The position numbers and the translations under genes were made by a program. Shown here piece after piece: positions 1 to 8,908 of a stretch of 64,000 nucleotides of DNA. The notes below the pieces were generated by a model. The model was not told the DNA's origin, did no database searches, and worked only from the letters and a program-made list of their open reading frames with translations. Position 1 is the stretch's first letter; each line of letters starts with the position of its first letter. This DNA comes from Clostridium amylolyticum (lineage in GTDB: Bacteria > Bacillota > Clostridia > Clostridiales > Clostridiaceae), in contig NZ_FQZO01000010.1 of assembly GCF_900142075.1 (NCBI RefSeq), positions 62,001 through 126,000 of the forward strand. The letters run 5' to 3'.

Positions 1-1
1 G

Positions 2-253
2 AAAACAGCTGTATGTACATTAACCTGCGAACATGATAAGTTGGAAATATATGAAGCCCTCGGATTAGTTGAATTTTCGGTTGAACCACATTTTGATAAA
101 GATAATATAACTGACGAGTTGCTTGTGCTTTCTGAAGAATATCCGTTATATGGGATATGTGATGACAGTGCTATAATATCCACGGAAGGCAACACTTCCT
201 ACATAGGCGATATATTCTTTATAGATAATAGACATATAACTAGAGTTTTCTAA
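2..253 (+). CDS. 3' end of an unrecognised protein (cut by window edge)
   Basis: The reading frame is open from base 2, ahead of the first possible start (TTG at 41), to TAA at 251-253, so this is the C-terminal 83 residues or so of a longer protein. The piece is acidic, soluble and has no membrane segment. I do not recognise the family. It ends only about 17 bases before a fragment of a LigT-like gene. Confidence 0.5.
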   Translation, partial: KTAVCTLTCEHDKLEIYEALGLVEFSVEPHFDKDNITDELLVLSEEYPLYGICDDSAIISTEGNTSYIGDIFFIDNRHITRVF

Positions 254-269
254 ATTTCAATTTTAAGCT

Positions 270-431
270 GGGACTTTTGGAAGTTTTGATAGCGAAGAAA
301 AATTTGAAGCTGTAATTAATGAAACTAGAAATATAGATGATACTTTTAAAACTACTGTTAATGGGATTAGTGTAGAAATCATTGATGAAGATGAAAATTC
401 AATTATAGAGATCAACATTTCATTAAAATAA
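270..431 (+). pseudogene. C-terminal fragment of a 2'-5' RNA ligase (LigT)-like gene
   Basis: The frame ending at TAA 429-431 encodes about 53 residues that closely match the C-terminus of the intact LigT-like protein at 9995-10519. Shared stretches include GSFDS, ETRNIDDTFKTTVN and ISVEIIDE. The fragment starts where the second HxTx motif should be (GTFGSFD here, MTVGSFD in the intact copy). It has no start codon or ribosome binding site and lacks both catalytic histidines. It is a non-functional remnant of a second, diverged copy. Confidence 0.8.
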
Positions 432-518
432 GTTAATTGTTACATGATTTTTATTAGGATGCACTTTTCTTATTTGCGTTACAGTTGTTATGTATAGAAA
501 GTCTAAGGGGGAAAATTG

Positions 519-1343
519 ATGAAGTATATTTCACTGATAAGTGATGAATTTAAGGCGAAAATATTGGATTTTCTATATGAGGATGAATTGTTCAATGTAT
601 TTCTAATTCATTTTATAGAAAATCAAATTGAAGATATTGGTGAACTATATATTGAAGAGTCAAATGGCAGGATTAATAACATCTTACATATGAAATTTGA
701 TGGTAATTCTTATTTCACAAGTTTTTTTACTAAAAATGAAAAAGGTTATGCTGAAATTGCAAAGCAACTTCAAATATTAGGCTATAATAGAGTTTTATTA
801 GCAGGTAAAAGAAAAGAAGTATCGAAAATATTGTCCTATCTTGGTAAAGAGGTGACATCTATTCCTGACATATATTATAAGTTTGATGTAAATAGAAACT
901 GTAGACAAACTATACATCCAGATATAACATATAGAATAGCTACTTATAGACAAGAGGATATGAATAAAATTAGTGAATATATGATTGATTTTTTTGAGCC
1001 TACAAATGAGCAAGAGATTGCAGATATAACAGATGAAAAGAAGTTAGTTGAAGATATAAAAGTAGGAGTCTATTTTATCGAATACAAAGGGCAAGTAATA
1101 GGTATGGCTAGATATAGTGGAAAAACCAAAAATTACATTGATATCACAACTGTCTACATTGACCCACATTATAGAGGAAAGGGCTTTGGAAAAAAATTAA
1201 TGTCATATATGATAGATAGAATTATTTCAGATAATAAGATACCAGTAATACAAACTTCATTATTAAACATTATTGCAAGAAAAACTTATGAATCCTTGGG
1301 ATTTATCAAACAGGATGATTATTCATTTGAATTTATATCCTAA
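519..1343 (+). CDS. GNAT family N-acetyltransferase, two-domain
   Basis: Predicted cytoplasmic acetyl-CoA-dependent acyltransferase of 274 residues. The C-terminal half (about 130-270) is a GNAT domain with the acetyl-CoA loop RGKGFG at about 218-223 in the context YIDPHYRGKGFGKKLM, and a typical YESLGF end. The N-terminal half is a poorly conserved regulatory or second GNAT-like domain. ATG at 519 is preferred over TTG at 516 because AAGGGGG at 505-511 is well spaced from it. It stands alone on the plus strand. The substrate cannot be told from sequence. Confidence 0.85.
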   Translation: MKYISLISDEFKAKILDFLYEDELFNVFLIHFIENQIEDIGELYIEESNGRINNILHMKFDGNSYFTSFFTKNEKGYAEIAKQLQILGYNRVLLAGKRKEVSKILSYLGKEVTSIPDIYYKFDVNRNCRQTIHPDITYRIATYRQEDMNKISEYMIDFFEPTNEQEIADITDEKKLVEDIKVGVYFIEYKGQVIGMARYSGKTKNYIDITTVYIDPHYRGKGFGKKLMSYMIDRIISDNKIPVIQTSLLNIIARKTYESLGFIKQDDYSFEFIS

Positions 1344-1757
1344 CCTAACTAATCAATAGAGGTTATTAATATCGAATATCTTTAAAATAGGAATTTGTTA
1401 TTTAGGTAAGAACTAATAGGTAAAAAGTAAGAGTTAATGAAGAAATTCAGCAGGGGTGAATTTTCACCACAACTATTACATCTTAGCTCTTAGCTCTTTT
1501 ATCTACAAATTTATAATTTTATGCTTAAAAACATCACTATCCGTTTTGAGGAGGGGTTTATCATGGGGCTCATCGACCCCAACGCTGCAGACAAAAATTT
1601 CTTTGATAGAGGTGTTAAAAACCTCATATTGTAGGGTCAGACGCAAAGAAGCAGAACTTAAAAGAGAAAAATGAAATAACAGCAAGTAAAATCAAGCAGT
1701 AATCTCTCTATTTCTTTATAATAAATGTAGGACGGTTGAAACGAGGTGGACAGGGGA
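1344..1757 (+). other. Intergenic stretch with short repeats, no convincing gene
   Basis: About 410 bases. It holds a purine-rich run with TAAGAACTAATAGG and GTAAGAGTTAATG, a perfect hairpin GGTGAA-TT-TTCACC near 1456-1470, and the direct repeat TTAGCTCTTAGCTCTT near 1484-1499. This composition resembles the dispersed intergenic repeats of clostridia. Two short overlapping open frames on opposite strands (1456-1685) lack ribosome binding sites and recognisable domains, so I treat them as noise. Confidence 0.4.
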
Positions 1758-2723
1758 ATGTATCAGTGGCAGAAGCAAATTCAAATAATCGTTGATGAAA
1801 TTGACAAATGTATTAAAAATTATAATGATGAAGACTTGACACTACGCTTTCTTTCCCGCAGACTGGGTTATTCCGAATTTTATACAACGAGAAAATTCAA
1901 AGAAATATCGGGTATGCAATTTAGGGATTATCTGCGGCATAGAAAATTAGCCTTTGCACTAAAAGAGGTTCGGGATAGTGAAAAATGTATTTTGGATATT
2001 GCCTTTGATTATGGTTTTTCATCTCATGAAGCTTTTACCAGAGCTTTCAAGGGTACATACGGAGTAACTCCCAGTGAATACCGTAAAAAGCCTAAGCCTG
2101 TCATTCTTCGTACAAAAATAAACCCTTTCGATCGCTACTTTTTAGGATTTGGAGAGATTGGTATGATAAAATCTACAGATGATATTAAAATTTATTTTGT
2201 AACCATTCCAGCACACAAATTTTTGCACATTAAAAACTATGAGAGTAATGGGTATTGGGATTTTTGGCAAAAGCAAAGCCTTATTCCGGGACAGGACTGC
2301 GAAACAATTTGCGGCTTACTCGATAGTATCAAGGGCAAATTGGATGACGATGGCGGGAGCGAATCTAACAGCGGCAGCGGTCAGATTATGGCGTACATTA
2401 ATGACCCAGACGGCAGACTCTGCGATTGGGGTGTTCCACGTACAGAGTGTTATGGTGTACGTCTTCCTTTTGATTATAAAGGCGAAGCACCACCACAAAT
2501 GCTTATGATTGATGTTCCAGAAGCCGAGTATATTGTTTTTGAACATGGGCCATTTGATTATGAGCAGGAAAATCGTAGTGTGGAGGAAAAGATTGAAAAG
2601 GTAATGGCAACCTTTGATTTTGCAGGCACCGGTTACTGCTTTGATACTTCCCCTGGTAGAATAATTTACTTTTATCATGATCCGGAGCGGTTTTTTAAGT
2701 ATATCAGACCAGTGAGGAAGTAA
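1758..2723 (+). CDS. AraC family transcriptional regulator with GyrI-like effector domain
   Basis: DNA-binding regulator of about 321 residues. The N-terminal 110 residues form the paired helix-turn-helix of the AraC/XylS family (SRRLGYSEFY, then the signature DIAFDYGFSSHEAFTRAFK and YGVTPSEYR). The remainder is a GyrI-like/SOUL-type ligand-binding domain, as in Rob- and BmrR-type multidrug sensors, containing HGPFDYEQEN near the C-terminus. ATG 1758 is preferred because GAGGTGG lies 8 bases upstream; an in-frame GTG at 1746 is the alternative. The target genes are unknown; there is no partner operon. Confidence 0.88.
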   Translation: MYQWQKQIQIIVDEIDKCIKNYNDEDLTLRFLSRRLGYSEFYTTRKFKEISGMQFRDYLRHRKLAFALKEVRDSEKCILDIAFDYGFSSHEAFTRAFKGTYGVTPSEYRKKPKPVILRTKINPFDRYFLGFGEIGMIKSTDDIKIYFVTIPAHKFLHIKNYESNGYWDFWQKQSLIPGQDCETICGLLDSIKGKLDDDGGSESNSGSGQIMAYINDPDGRLCDWGVPRTECYGVRLPFDYKGEAPPQMLMIDVPEAEYIVFEHGPFDYEQENRSVEEKIEKVMATFDFAGTGYCFDTSPGRIIYFYHDPERFFKYIRPVRK

Positions 2724-2773
2724 ATTTTATATGTATTTTGAAAAGAGGATGTCCAAAGCTACAGTATTATCGT

Positions 2774-2941
2774 TAAGAGTTGAATATAGAAATAGAATAA
2801 TAGAAAAAAGTATTAAGGGCTATGCTAAATGGATGTTTAGTATGGTCCTTATTTATAGTATTTATAGTATAATAATTGAAAATATATGTAATATGACCAA
2901 AATAAGTATATAATAAAGGAAAGCACTTTTGAATAATATTG
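2774..2941 (+). repeat. Dispersed intergenic repeat, copy 1 (hairpin plus AT-rich tail)
   Basis: The first of five related copies. It has a terminator-like stem (AAGGGCTATGCTAAAT against TTTAGTATGGTCCTT, about 2814-2850), then a conserved tail with AAAATATATGTAATATGACC and AGTATATAATAAA. The lead-in GAATATAGAAATAGAATAATAG is shared with copy 4. An overlapping short open frame (2731-2913) is an artefact of the repeat. Confidence 0.8.
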
Positions 2942-3076
2942 TGTCATAACTGTAGGAAATTGCGAACTAATTAATAGAAATGTTCTTTGAAAATTGAATA
3001 GTACGGGGGCTTGGGAAAATATGTTATAATTTATTTAAATTTATATAGATGAATTAAGGTTTAAAGGGGGAGCTTT

Positions 3077-3319
3077 ATGAGTAAAAGAGGTGTAGGAGCA
3101 CTTTTTTGTTTTATTGCTAGTATTTTATTTTCTGCAAGATATATTGCAGCAGCTATTTTTATGTCAGGTGTCTCATCATGGAATTCAGATTTATTTAAGG
3201 TAGGACTTGAATCTGTAGGAACTCCATTATTGCATCTAAGTATATTAAGTTTGATTGTAGGAGTAGGATACTTAGTTTGGGAGGAAATTTTAGATAAAAA
3301 GGAAAATAACAAATTATAG
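3077..3319 (+). CDS. Small membrane protein, function unknown
   Basis: 80 residues with two predicted hydrophobic segments (about 6-30 and 48-68) and a charged C-terminus ending DKKENNKL. AAAGGGGGAG at 3063-3072 is a strong ribosome binding site for ATG 3077, and a -10-like TATAAT lies upstream near 3023. It follows repeat copy 1. No family recognised. Confidence 0.65.
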   Translation: MSKRGVGALFCFIASILFSARYIAAAIFMSGVSSWNSDLFKVGLESVGTPLLHLSILSLIVGVGYLVWEEILDKKENNKL

Positions 3320-3597
3320 TTTACCAATGAAGCAATATTGAGTAAAAATAAGAAAATAGAACAACTAGGGAAAGAGAACAAGTTTTTGAAGGAACAACTA
3401 ATGGTTTTAAGAGGTAAACTATATGATACTATATAGTTTACCTATGTAGCTAAAAATGGATAAGAGTATCCAGTATAGAACTCAAAAAGTTCGCTTTAAA
3501 AAATTGCGTATTAAGCCAATGGTAGATTATGCTTGTTAGATTCATTATTATGATTTAAAATTTTTATTCTATCCTTTCGCTATATACTTTCGTCACC
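3320..3597 (+). other. Gene remnant and hairpin, no intact gene
   Basis: One plus-strand frame without a good start encodes a 36-residue coiled-coil-like tail (KKIEQLGKENKFLKEQL) ending at TAG about 3436-3438. It probably is the 3' end of a lost gene. A perfect 13-bp stem (AGGTAAACTATAT 3412-3424 with ATATAGTTTACCT 3431-3443) overlaps that end. The rest shows nothing. Confidence 0.4.
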
Positions 3598-3598
3598 C

Positions 3599-3786
3599 TA
3601 TCGAAGTGTAACAGACCATCCGCGCTCCGCCAGTTTCACCGTGAACTTTCCAGTCCCCGCACCGATATCTGCGAATACTGCGCCTGATGGAGCAAACCCG
3701 ACGATTGTTTCTATGGCCGCTTTGGGGTAGCCCGGGCGTCCTTTGGCATAGGCTTCCGCCTTGCCGGTAAAATTTTCTGTGTTCAT
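3599..3786 (-). pseudogene. N-terminal fragment of a class I SAM-dependent methyltransferase
   Basis: Minus-strand frame of 62 residues with a proper ATG and an upstream AGGAGG (about 3793-3798). It carries the typical start of a YcgJ/BioC-like methyltransferase: KAEAYAKGRPGYP and SAM motif I DIGAGTGKFT. It stops after VTLR, where a full protein would continue for about 190 residues. It is much more G+C-rich than its surroundings and is on the opposite strand, which suggests transfer followed by truncation. Confidence 0.75.
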
Positions 3787-4100
3787 TTTATTTCCTCCTA
3801 ATATAAGTTTTCTACCTCATAATTTCTTACAAATTTGAATTAACTTTACTATACAATATTATCATTTTATTCCACATATTGGTATAAAGATTTTCTATCA
3901 AAGCTTCTCATTGTTTATATATCAACAACGTTGGAGTTACCAATTTAGGCTATATTTATGCATCGAAGTATAGATAACAAAGATATTATGAATTAGAGTT
4001 AGATTTGATAGTTTAATAATTTATTTATCTTAGATAATTAATGCACAATACTTAAGGATTACAATTAAGTAAATTGTTTGATAAACAAGGAGGTAAATAT
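3787..4100. other. AT-rich intergenic stretch
   Basis: About 310 bases between the truncated minus-strand methyltransferase gene and the Nif3-like gene. It should contain the promoters of both. Only AT-rich sequence is visible; no hairpin or repeat stood out. Confidence 0.4.
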
Positions 4101-4862
4101 ATGGATGTTTCACATATTGTTGAAAGAATTAATGATCTTTTTAATGTAACAAGTAAGAAAATTTATTCTAGTGAATCTGGGATTACATACCATGCAGATA
4201 AAAAAGTTAAAAAATTAGGATACTGTGTTAACCTAACGCTTGAAACTATAGAGGAAGCAAGAGTTCATGGAGTTGATATGATGGTGACACACCACCCTGC
4301 ATGGGATGAAATATATGGATTAAAGGAGTCATGCATAGAAAAACTAGCAGAGTATGGTATAAGTCACTACTATAATCACTTGCCACTTGATGACTGTAAC
4401 TTTGGAACAAATGATAGTTTATTAAAAAAATTGAATTTAAAAAGTGTTAAAAGAACCCACGAATGGGAAGGGTTATATTTTGGCAGAATTGCAGAATATG
4501 ATGAAGAAATTGAATTTAATGAATTAGTAAAAAATATTGAAAATCTACTTGAAGAACCAGTTAAATCTTGGAGGTTTAATGATAAAAAGGTGAAGCGAGT
4601 AGGCTTAGTCTGTGGTAATGGAGGGCCAACAGCTTGCCTTAAGGAAGCAGTTGAAAATAAGTGTGATGTATACATCACAGGTGGATGTAATTTGTATACG
4701 ATTCAATATGCTCAGTTTAAAGGGATAAATCTTATCATTGGGAGTCATACTTTCACAGAAATCTTTGGAATTCAAAGTTTAGCATTGAAATTGAATGAGA
4801 ATAAAAAAGAACTTGAAGTAGTGAGACTTAATGAAGGACATTATGAAGCAAATATAAAATAA
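4101..4862 (+). CDS. Nif3-like dinuclear metal center protein (DUF34)
   Basis: Cytoplasmic Nif3/YbgI-family protein of 253 residues that forms toroidal hexamers with a two-metal site; its exact reaction is unsettled. Metal-binding signatures are present: THHPAWDE near residue 64, HLPLDDCNFGTND near 93, and GSHTFTE near the C-terminus. The length matches the short bacterial form without the PII-like insert. ATG 4101 is chosen because AAGGAGGT lies at 4087-4094; the upstream TTG at 4074 has no such signal. Confidence 0.85.
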   Translation: MDVSHIVERINDLFNVTSKKIYSSESGITYHADKKVKKLGYCVNLTLETIEEARVHGVDMMVTHHPAWDEIYGLKESCIEKLAEYGISHYYNHLPLDDCNFGTNDSLLKKLNLKSVKRTHEWEGLYFGRIAEYDEEIEFNELVKNIENLLEEPVKSWRFNDKKVKRVGLVCGNGGPTACLKEAVENKCDVYITGGCNLYTIQYAQFKGINLIIGSHTFTEIFGIQSLALKLNENKKELEVVRLNEGHYEANIK

Positions 4863-4926
4863 GACATAATATTCTTATATTGTGAAATTGGTATAGTTAA
4901 AACTTGACATGGAGAGGAGCATAAAT

Positions 4927-5328
4927 ATGAGTAATATTACAGTAACCGAAAGAAAACCTACCGTTGAAGAATATATACAATTAAGAAATTCTGTGGGGTG
5001 GAAAATATTACAAAATGATAATATAAAAAAAGGGTTGGATAATTCTATTTACTGTGTTTGTGTAGAAGATCAAGATAATATAATAGGATTTGGAAGAATT
5101 GTTGGAGATTATGGAACTGTTTTTTATATACAAGATATAATAGTTAAACAACCATATCAAAAGCAAAAAATTGGCACATTAATTATGAAAAAATTAATGG
5201 AGTATATTGATAATAATTGTATAGATGATGCTATCATTGGTCTGATTGCAATAAGTGAACTTGATAAGTTCTATAAAAAATTTGGCTTTACATATAATCA
5301 AGATAACCGTTTTTATAGATATAAATAG
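4927..5328 (+). CDS. GNAT family N-acetyltransferase
   Basis: Short single-domain GNAT of 133 residues. Motif A is IIVKQPYQKQKIGTLIMKKL, where Q-K-Q-K-I-G replaces the more usual RGKGIG, and it ends YKKFGFTYNQD. It resembles the YjdJ/PaiA-size small acetyltransferases. GAGAGGAG at 4912-4919 supports ATG 4927 over ATG 4909. Substrate unknown. Confidence 0.82.
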   Translation: MSNITVTERKPTVEEYIQLRNSVGWKILQNDNIKKGLDNSIYCVCVEDQDNIIGFGRIVGDYGTVFYIQDIIVKQPYQKQKIGTLIMKKLMEYIDNNCIDDAIIGLIAISELDKFYKKFGFTYNQDNRFYRYK

Positions 5329-5381
5329 TTCACATTATAATAATATGCAGGTAAATGGGAAGTTTTAGAGGTGATTAGTGA

Positions 5382-5714
5382 ATGAATGAAGCTATTATGG
5401 ATTATGTTAAAGGATATTGTAAAGACATACAATCACTTTTTATTGAGATAAGGGAGCTTATCATCAAAAGTGTTCCGTGTGAGATAGAAGAAAAATTATG
5501 GGCAAAATTACCGAGTTATTATGTAGGAGAAAAATTTGTAAGAATCATTCCATTTAAGGATCATATTAATATTGAGGCTTACACAATTAGTAAGTACAAA
5601 TCACAATTAGAGCAATATAAGATTACACCCAAAGGAATGCTACAGATTTATCTAAATCAGGATATACCACATACTGTTTTAAAAGAGGTTTTCATAGAAA
5701 CATTAATGAGATAA
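5382..5714 (+). CDS. DUF1801 (YdhG-like) protein
   Basis: 110-residue cytoplasmic protein of the DUF1801/YdhG fold, a family that includes proteins annotated as iron chaperone-like. Family features are the LIKSVPCEIEEKLWAKLPSY stretch and a C-terminal PKGMLQIYLNQDIPHTVL. AGAGGTGATT upstream serves as ribosome binding site. It stands between a GNAT and a large membrane protein with no evident operon logic. Confidence 0.75.
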   Translation: MNEAIMDYVKGYCKDIQSLFIEIRELIIKSVPCEIEEKLWAKLPSYYVGEKFVRIIPFKDHINIEAYTISKYKSQLEQYKITPKGMLQIYLNQDIPHTVLKEVFIETLMR

Positions 5715-5840
5715 ATTCCAGATTTCAATTTAATGTTAGTTATTATAAATAGCAATTTGTGGGTTAGAGCTCTTATGTAGCCTCTGAAAAAAATGGATAA
5801 ATGAGGGTTTAGATAAACTTAAAAAGGTGAGGGGGATATA

Positions 5841-7208
5841 ATGAGTAATACTGATTTTCAATCATATAAGCCTAGCAATCCTTGGCGTAAACCCATGAGC
5901 AATATTACATGGGGATTTGTATTTACTGTAATGACTTTTAACTTTTTAAGTTTACAGTATGTTTTACCAACAATTGGAGTAGGGCTCTTATATATTGGTT
6001 TTCGTGATTTGCATGAGGAAAATAAAGAACTTAATATTGCATGGATTTTTTCTATAATAAATATGGTAGTTCACGTATTGGGTTTAATATATGTAAATAC
6101 GCCATTAAACGTTAATTTTAAGAATAATGTTATTATGATACTTATTTTAACTGCTTTTCAAGTAAGCTTTCTTCTTATATTTCGAAAAGGATTAAAGAAG
6201 GTTTTTGAAAAGGCTGATGCAATACCCAGTAAAGATCCTATTTTAGGGGTGATTATTTGGAGGATTGTTATTCTAATTTTGGTTATAGAAGAGTTGGGAA
6301 GTATTTGGTTTATATATGTTCCAGTAATTTTATTTTATTTTTATAATTTCCGTTCACTTTATAAATTAGGTGATGATTTAAGTGATATTAAATTTAAAAA
6401 TTCAGATGAGACTGTAAGGCTTAAGAGTAAGAAGCATGTTTTGGAATATATGATAGGGTGTGCCTTTATAGTTATCCTTTGCATTTTAGGATCTAATCAT
6501 ATTAGATTGGACTCCACAGAATTTATTTCTCCAAAGGCTTCAGGAACTCGAGATACGCTCATGAATATGGGGTTTCCAGAAGCTATTCTTAAAGATATAT
6601 CAGATGATGAAGTTGATATGTTAAAGGATGCTATATATGTCGACGTTTCTAGTGAACTTTTGAAGTTTAAAGAGTATGGTGCCTATAATACTATTGAAAA
6701 ACCAGGAAAAAGTAATTTGAAAACAACAATTATTTATGTTGAACTAAAGGATAGTCGAATGTATGCAATTGAATATTTTCAGTGGCTAAGTGGAAGCGCA
6801 TATTGGCATGATGGATTTACAATCAGCTCTTTAGAGAATTTAGAACTTATAAATGGAAGGTTATTGTATGAGAAGAATGGTACGAGCTATTCCGCAGCTA
6901 TACCAAGGTTAAAGAATGAGATGGTTTCACAAAGTGATTGGTCTGGGGATGAATACCAGTCCTCAAAAGTTTCTGGTGCTGTAAATTATCCTTTTGGTTC
7001 TGATAGGCAGAGAGGATATGTTTTCTACAAATTGAATATTAGGAAAAATGTGTGGCTTGGATCCAATCTACTTAACTATATACATTATAGTAATCCATTT
7101 AGAAGTCCTTATGAGGAGACAGAGAGGAAAAATTTAATGTTTAGTGATAAGCTAAGACAACATTATACAAATTTTAGAACCAAGGCTTATCGTGAAGCTA
7201 ATAAGTAA
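5841..7208 (+). CDS. Multi-pass membrane protein with C-terminal soluble domain, unknown
   Basis: 455 residues. The N-terminal 225 have about six hydrophobic segments (roughly 25-57, 66-85, 95-115, 135-152, 157-172 and 203-222), separated by short charged loops. The remaining 230 residues are soluble, mixed alpha/beta, and probably lie outside the membrane. AGGTGAGGGGG precedes ATG 5841. I recognise no family; it could be a sensor or stress protein. Confidence 0.6.
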   Translation: MSNTDFQSYKPSNPWRKPMSNITWGFVFTVMTFNFLSLQYVLPTIGVGLLYIGFRDLHEENKELNIAWIFSIINMVVHVLGLIYVNTPLNVNFKNNVIMILILTAFQVSFLLIFRKGLKKVFEKADAIPSKDPILGVIIWRIVILILVIEELGSIWFIYVPVILFYFYNFRSLYKLGDDLSDIKFKNSDETVRLKSKKHVLEYMIGCAFIVILCILGSNHIRLDSTEFISPKASGTRDTLMNMGFPEAILKDISDDEVDMLKDAIYVDVSSELLKFKEYGAYNTIEKPGKSNLKTTIIYVELKDSRMYAIEYFQWLSGSAYWHDGFTISSLENLELINGRLLYEKNGTSYSAAIPRLKNEMVSQSDWSGDEYQSSKVSGAVNYPFGSDRQRGYVFYKLNIRKNVWLGSNLLNYIHYSNPFRSPYEETERKNLMFSDKLRQHYTNFRTKAYREANK

Positions 7209-7258
7209 GAACTTTAACATAATATAAATGGTAAATGGAAAGAAAAGTGGGAGGAAAA

Positions 7259-7699
7259 ATGGAACTAAAAGTAATTAAGTTATCAGAGGAATATTTAGAA
7301 GAATGTGTAGACCTATTTATAGATACATTTTCAAGAGAACCTTGGAATGATGAGTATGATTCCAGGCAACAGGTAAAGAATTTTTTTATAAATCATATGA
7401 AAAATAATTATTTCTTAGGTTATATAGGATTAATAGATAAAAAAGTTGTAGCGTTAAGTGTAGGAGTAAAAAAACCTTGGATTCGTGGAATGGAGTATTA
7501 CATAGATGAATTTTGCATAGGGTATGATTTTCAAGGAAAAGGTATTGGTAGCATGTTTTTGAAAGAGATAGAAGAATTATTGAAGGATGAAAATGTAGAA
7601 GGAATGATACTCAATACAGAAAGGGATTATCCCTCTTTTAAGTTCTACGAAAGAAATGGATTCAAAGTCTTAGGAAACTTAGCTGTTTTGGGAAAATAA
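7259..7699 (+). CDS. GNAT family N-acetyltransferase
   Basis: Single-domain GNAT of 146 residues. Motif A reads EFCIGYDFQGKGIGSMFLKEI and the C-terminal arm is FKFYERNGFKVL. The TFSREPWNDE segment near the N-terminus is typical of aminoglycoside-6'-acetyltransferase-like GNATs. GTGGGAGG directly upstream selects ATG 7259 rather than the ATG at 7235. Confidence 0.83.
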   Translation: MELKVIKLSEEYLEECVDLFIDTFSREPWNDEYDSRQQVKNFFINHMKNNYFLGYIGLIDKKVVALSVGVKKPWIRGMEYYIDEFCIGYDFQGKGIGSMFLKEIEELLKDENVEGMILNTERDYPSFKFYERNGFKVLGNLAVLGK

Positions 7700-7743
7700 G
7701 AAACTTAGGTAGAAGATAAATAGTAATTTGGGGGGCTGATTTT

Positions 7744-7884
7744 ATGAAGAAAACTATATTTGGATGTACCTTATTAATAATGGGAACTATGTTTGATAAT
7801 TCATTTGCAATTGCAATACCTTTTTGGGCAATCGGGGCAGCATTTGTTCTATTGGGATCTGTTGATGATAAAGCTAATAAGTAA
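7744..7884 (+). CDS. Tiny membrane protein, 46 residues
   Basis: ATG 7744 with a GGGGGG-containing ribosome binding site nine bases upstream, ending TAA 7882-7884. The protein has two short hydrophobic stretches (about 5-15 and 18-38) and a charged tail DDKANK. No family recognised. The good translation signal and membrane-like composition argue that it is real. Confidence 0.5.
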   Translation: MKKTIFGCTLLIMGTMFDNSFAIAIPFWAIGAAFVLLGSVDDKANK

Positions 7885-7967
7885 ATGCTCATAGTATTTC
7901 ATAATTTTCTTATGAAACATCATAATAGATGTAAAGTTGTGAATAAAGTTATAAAAAGGGGGGCAGC

Positions 7968-8768
7968 ATGATAAGAAAATTAACCGAAAAAGATAATAAT
8001 AATCTTATGAACTTAATAATGGAGGAACCTGAGTATAATCTTTATATAATTGGGGATGTGGAGAACTTTGGATATAGTCAGGACTTTCTTGAGTTATATG
8101 GTGAGTTTGATGAATATGATGTGATATCTGCTGTTTTAGTCCGATATTTTAATATTTTTAATTTATATGCAAAAGACAGATTTGATATGAATGGATTTAT
8201 AAATATAATAAAAAGTTATGACAAACCAAGAATGCTAGTTGGTAAAACGCAGATAATTTCAAGATTTGAGGGCTCATCATTAGGCTTTAATAAATCGGAA
8301 CTCCACCATTTTGCTGTGTTAAGAGAAATAAAATCAGCATTTCAAGTAGATAAAAAAATCATTGTAAAAAAAGCAAATATAGATGATGTTGAACGTATAG
8401 CAGATTTAAGAAATGTTATTAGTGAATTTTCAAGTGGAAGTAATAATTTTAAAGAAATCCTTCTAAATGACTTTAAAGCTGGAACTGCTCACGGATATTA
8501 TGTTGAAGTTGAGGGTGATATAGTATCATATGCTCAAACATCAGCTGAAAACAGCAAGTCAGCAATGGTGGTCAGTGTTATGACTGATAAGAAATATAGA
8601 AAAAAGGGACTTGCATCTGCATGTATAAAAGTGTTGTGTGATGATTTAATTAAGCAGGGGAAAACACTATGTTTATTTTATAGAAATCCTGAAGCAGGCT
8701 CAATATATAGAAGGTTAGGATTTAAAGAAATAGGTTTATGGAGTATGTATGTGGAAATGGAAAAATAA
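7968..8768 (+). CDS. GNAT family N-acetyltransferase, two-domain
   Basis: 266 residues. The N-terminal half has a diverged GNAT-like fold starting MIRKLTEKDNNNLMNLI and the C-terminal half (about 125-266) is a full GNAT domain. Motif A is VMTDKKYRKKGLASACIKVL, followed by IYRRLGFKEIG. AAGGGGGG sits just before ATG 7968. It belongs to the same architectural class as the 519-1343 protein but is not closely similar to it. Confidence 0.84.
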   Translation: MIRKLTEKDNNNLMNLIMEEPEYNLYIIGDVENFGYSQDFLELYGEFDEYDVISAVLVRYFNIFNLYAKDRFDMNGFINIIKSYDKPRMLVGKTQIISRFEGSSLGFNKSELHHFAVLREIKSAFQVDKKIIVKKANIDDVERIADLRNVISEFSSGSNNFKEILLNDFKAGTAHGYYVEVEGDIVSYAQTSAENSKSAMVVSVMTDKKYRKKGLASACIKVLCDDLIKQGKTLCLFYRNPEAGSIYRRLGFKEIGLWSMYVEMEK

Positions 8769-8897
8769 AAAAAGTATTAAGGGCTGTGCTAAATGAGTGT
8801 TTAGTATGGTCCTTATTTATAGTATAATAATTGAAAATATATGTAATATGACCAAAATAAGTATATAATAAATGTAAGCGCCTTTGAGTAATATTTT
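8765..8897 (+). repeat. Dispersed intergenic repeat, copy 2
   Basis: Nearly identical to copy 1 over most of its length. Stem AAGGGCTGTGCTAAAT / TTTAGTATGGTCCTT at about 8776-8812 is followed by TTGAAAATATATGTAATATG and AGTATATAATAAATGTAAGCG. It lies between two GNAT genes, where it could terminate the first and help transcribe the second. Confidence 0.82.
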
Positions 8898-8908
8898 CAA
8901 GGAGAGAA

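Noticed and set aside
1456..1685. Overlapping short open frames on both strands
   Set aside because: No ribosome binding site, no domain pattern, and they lie in repeat-like sequence.
2731..2913. 60-residue frame after the AraC gene
   Set aside because: It runs through dispersed repeat copy 1 and has no translation signal.
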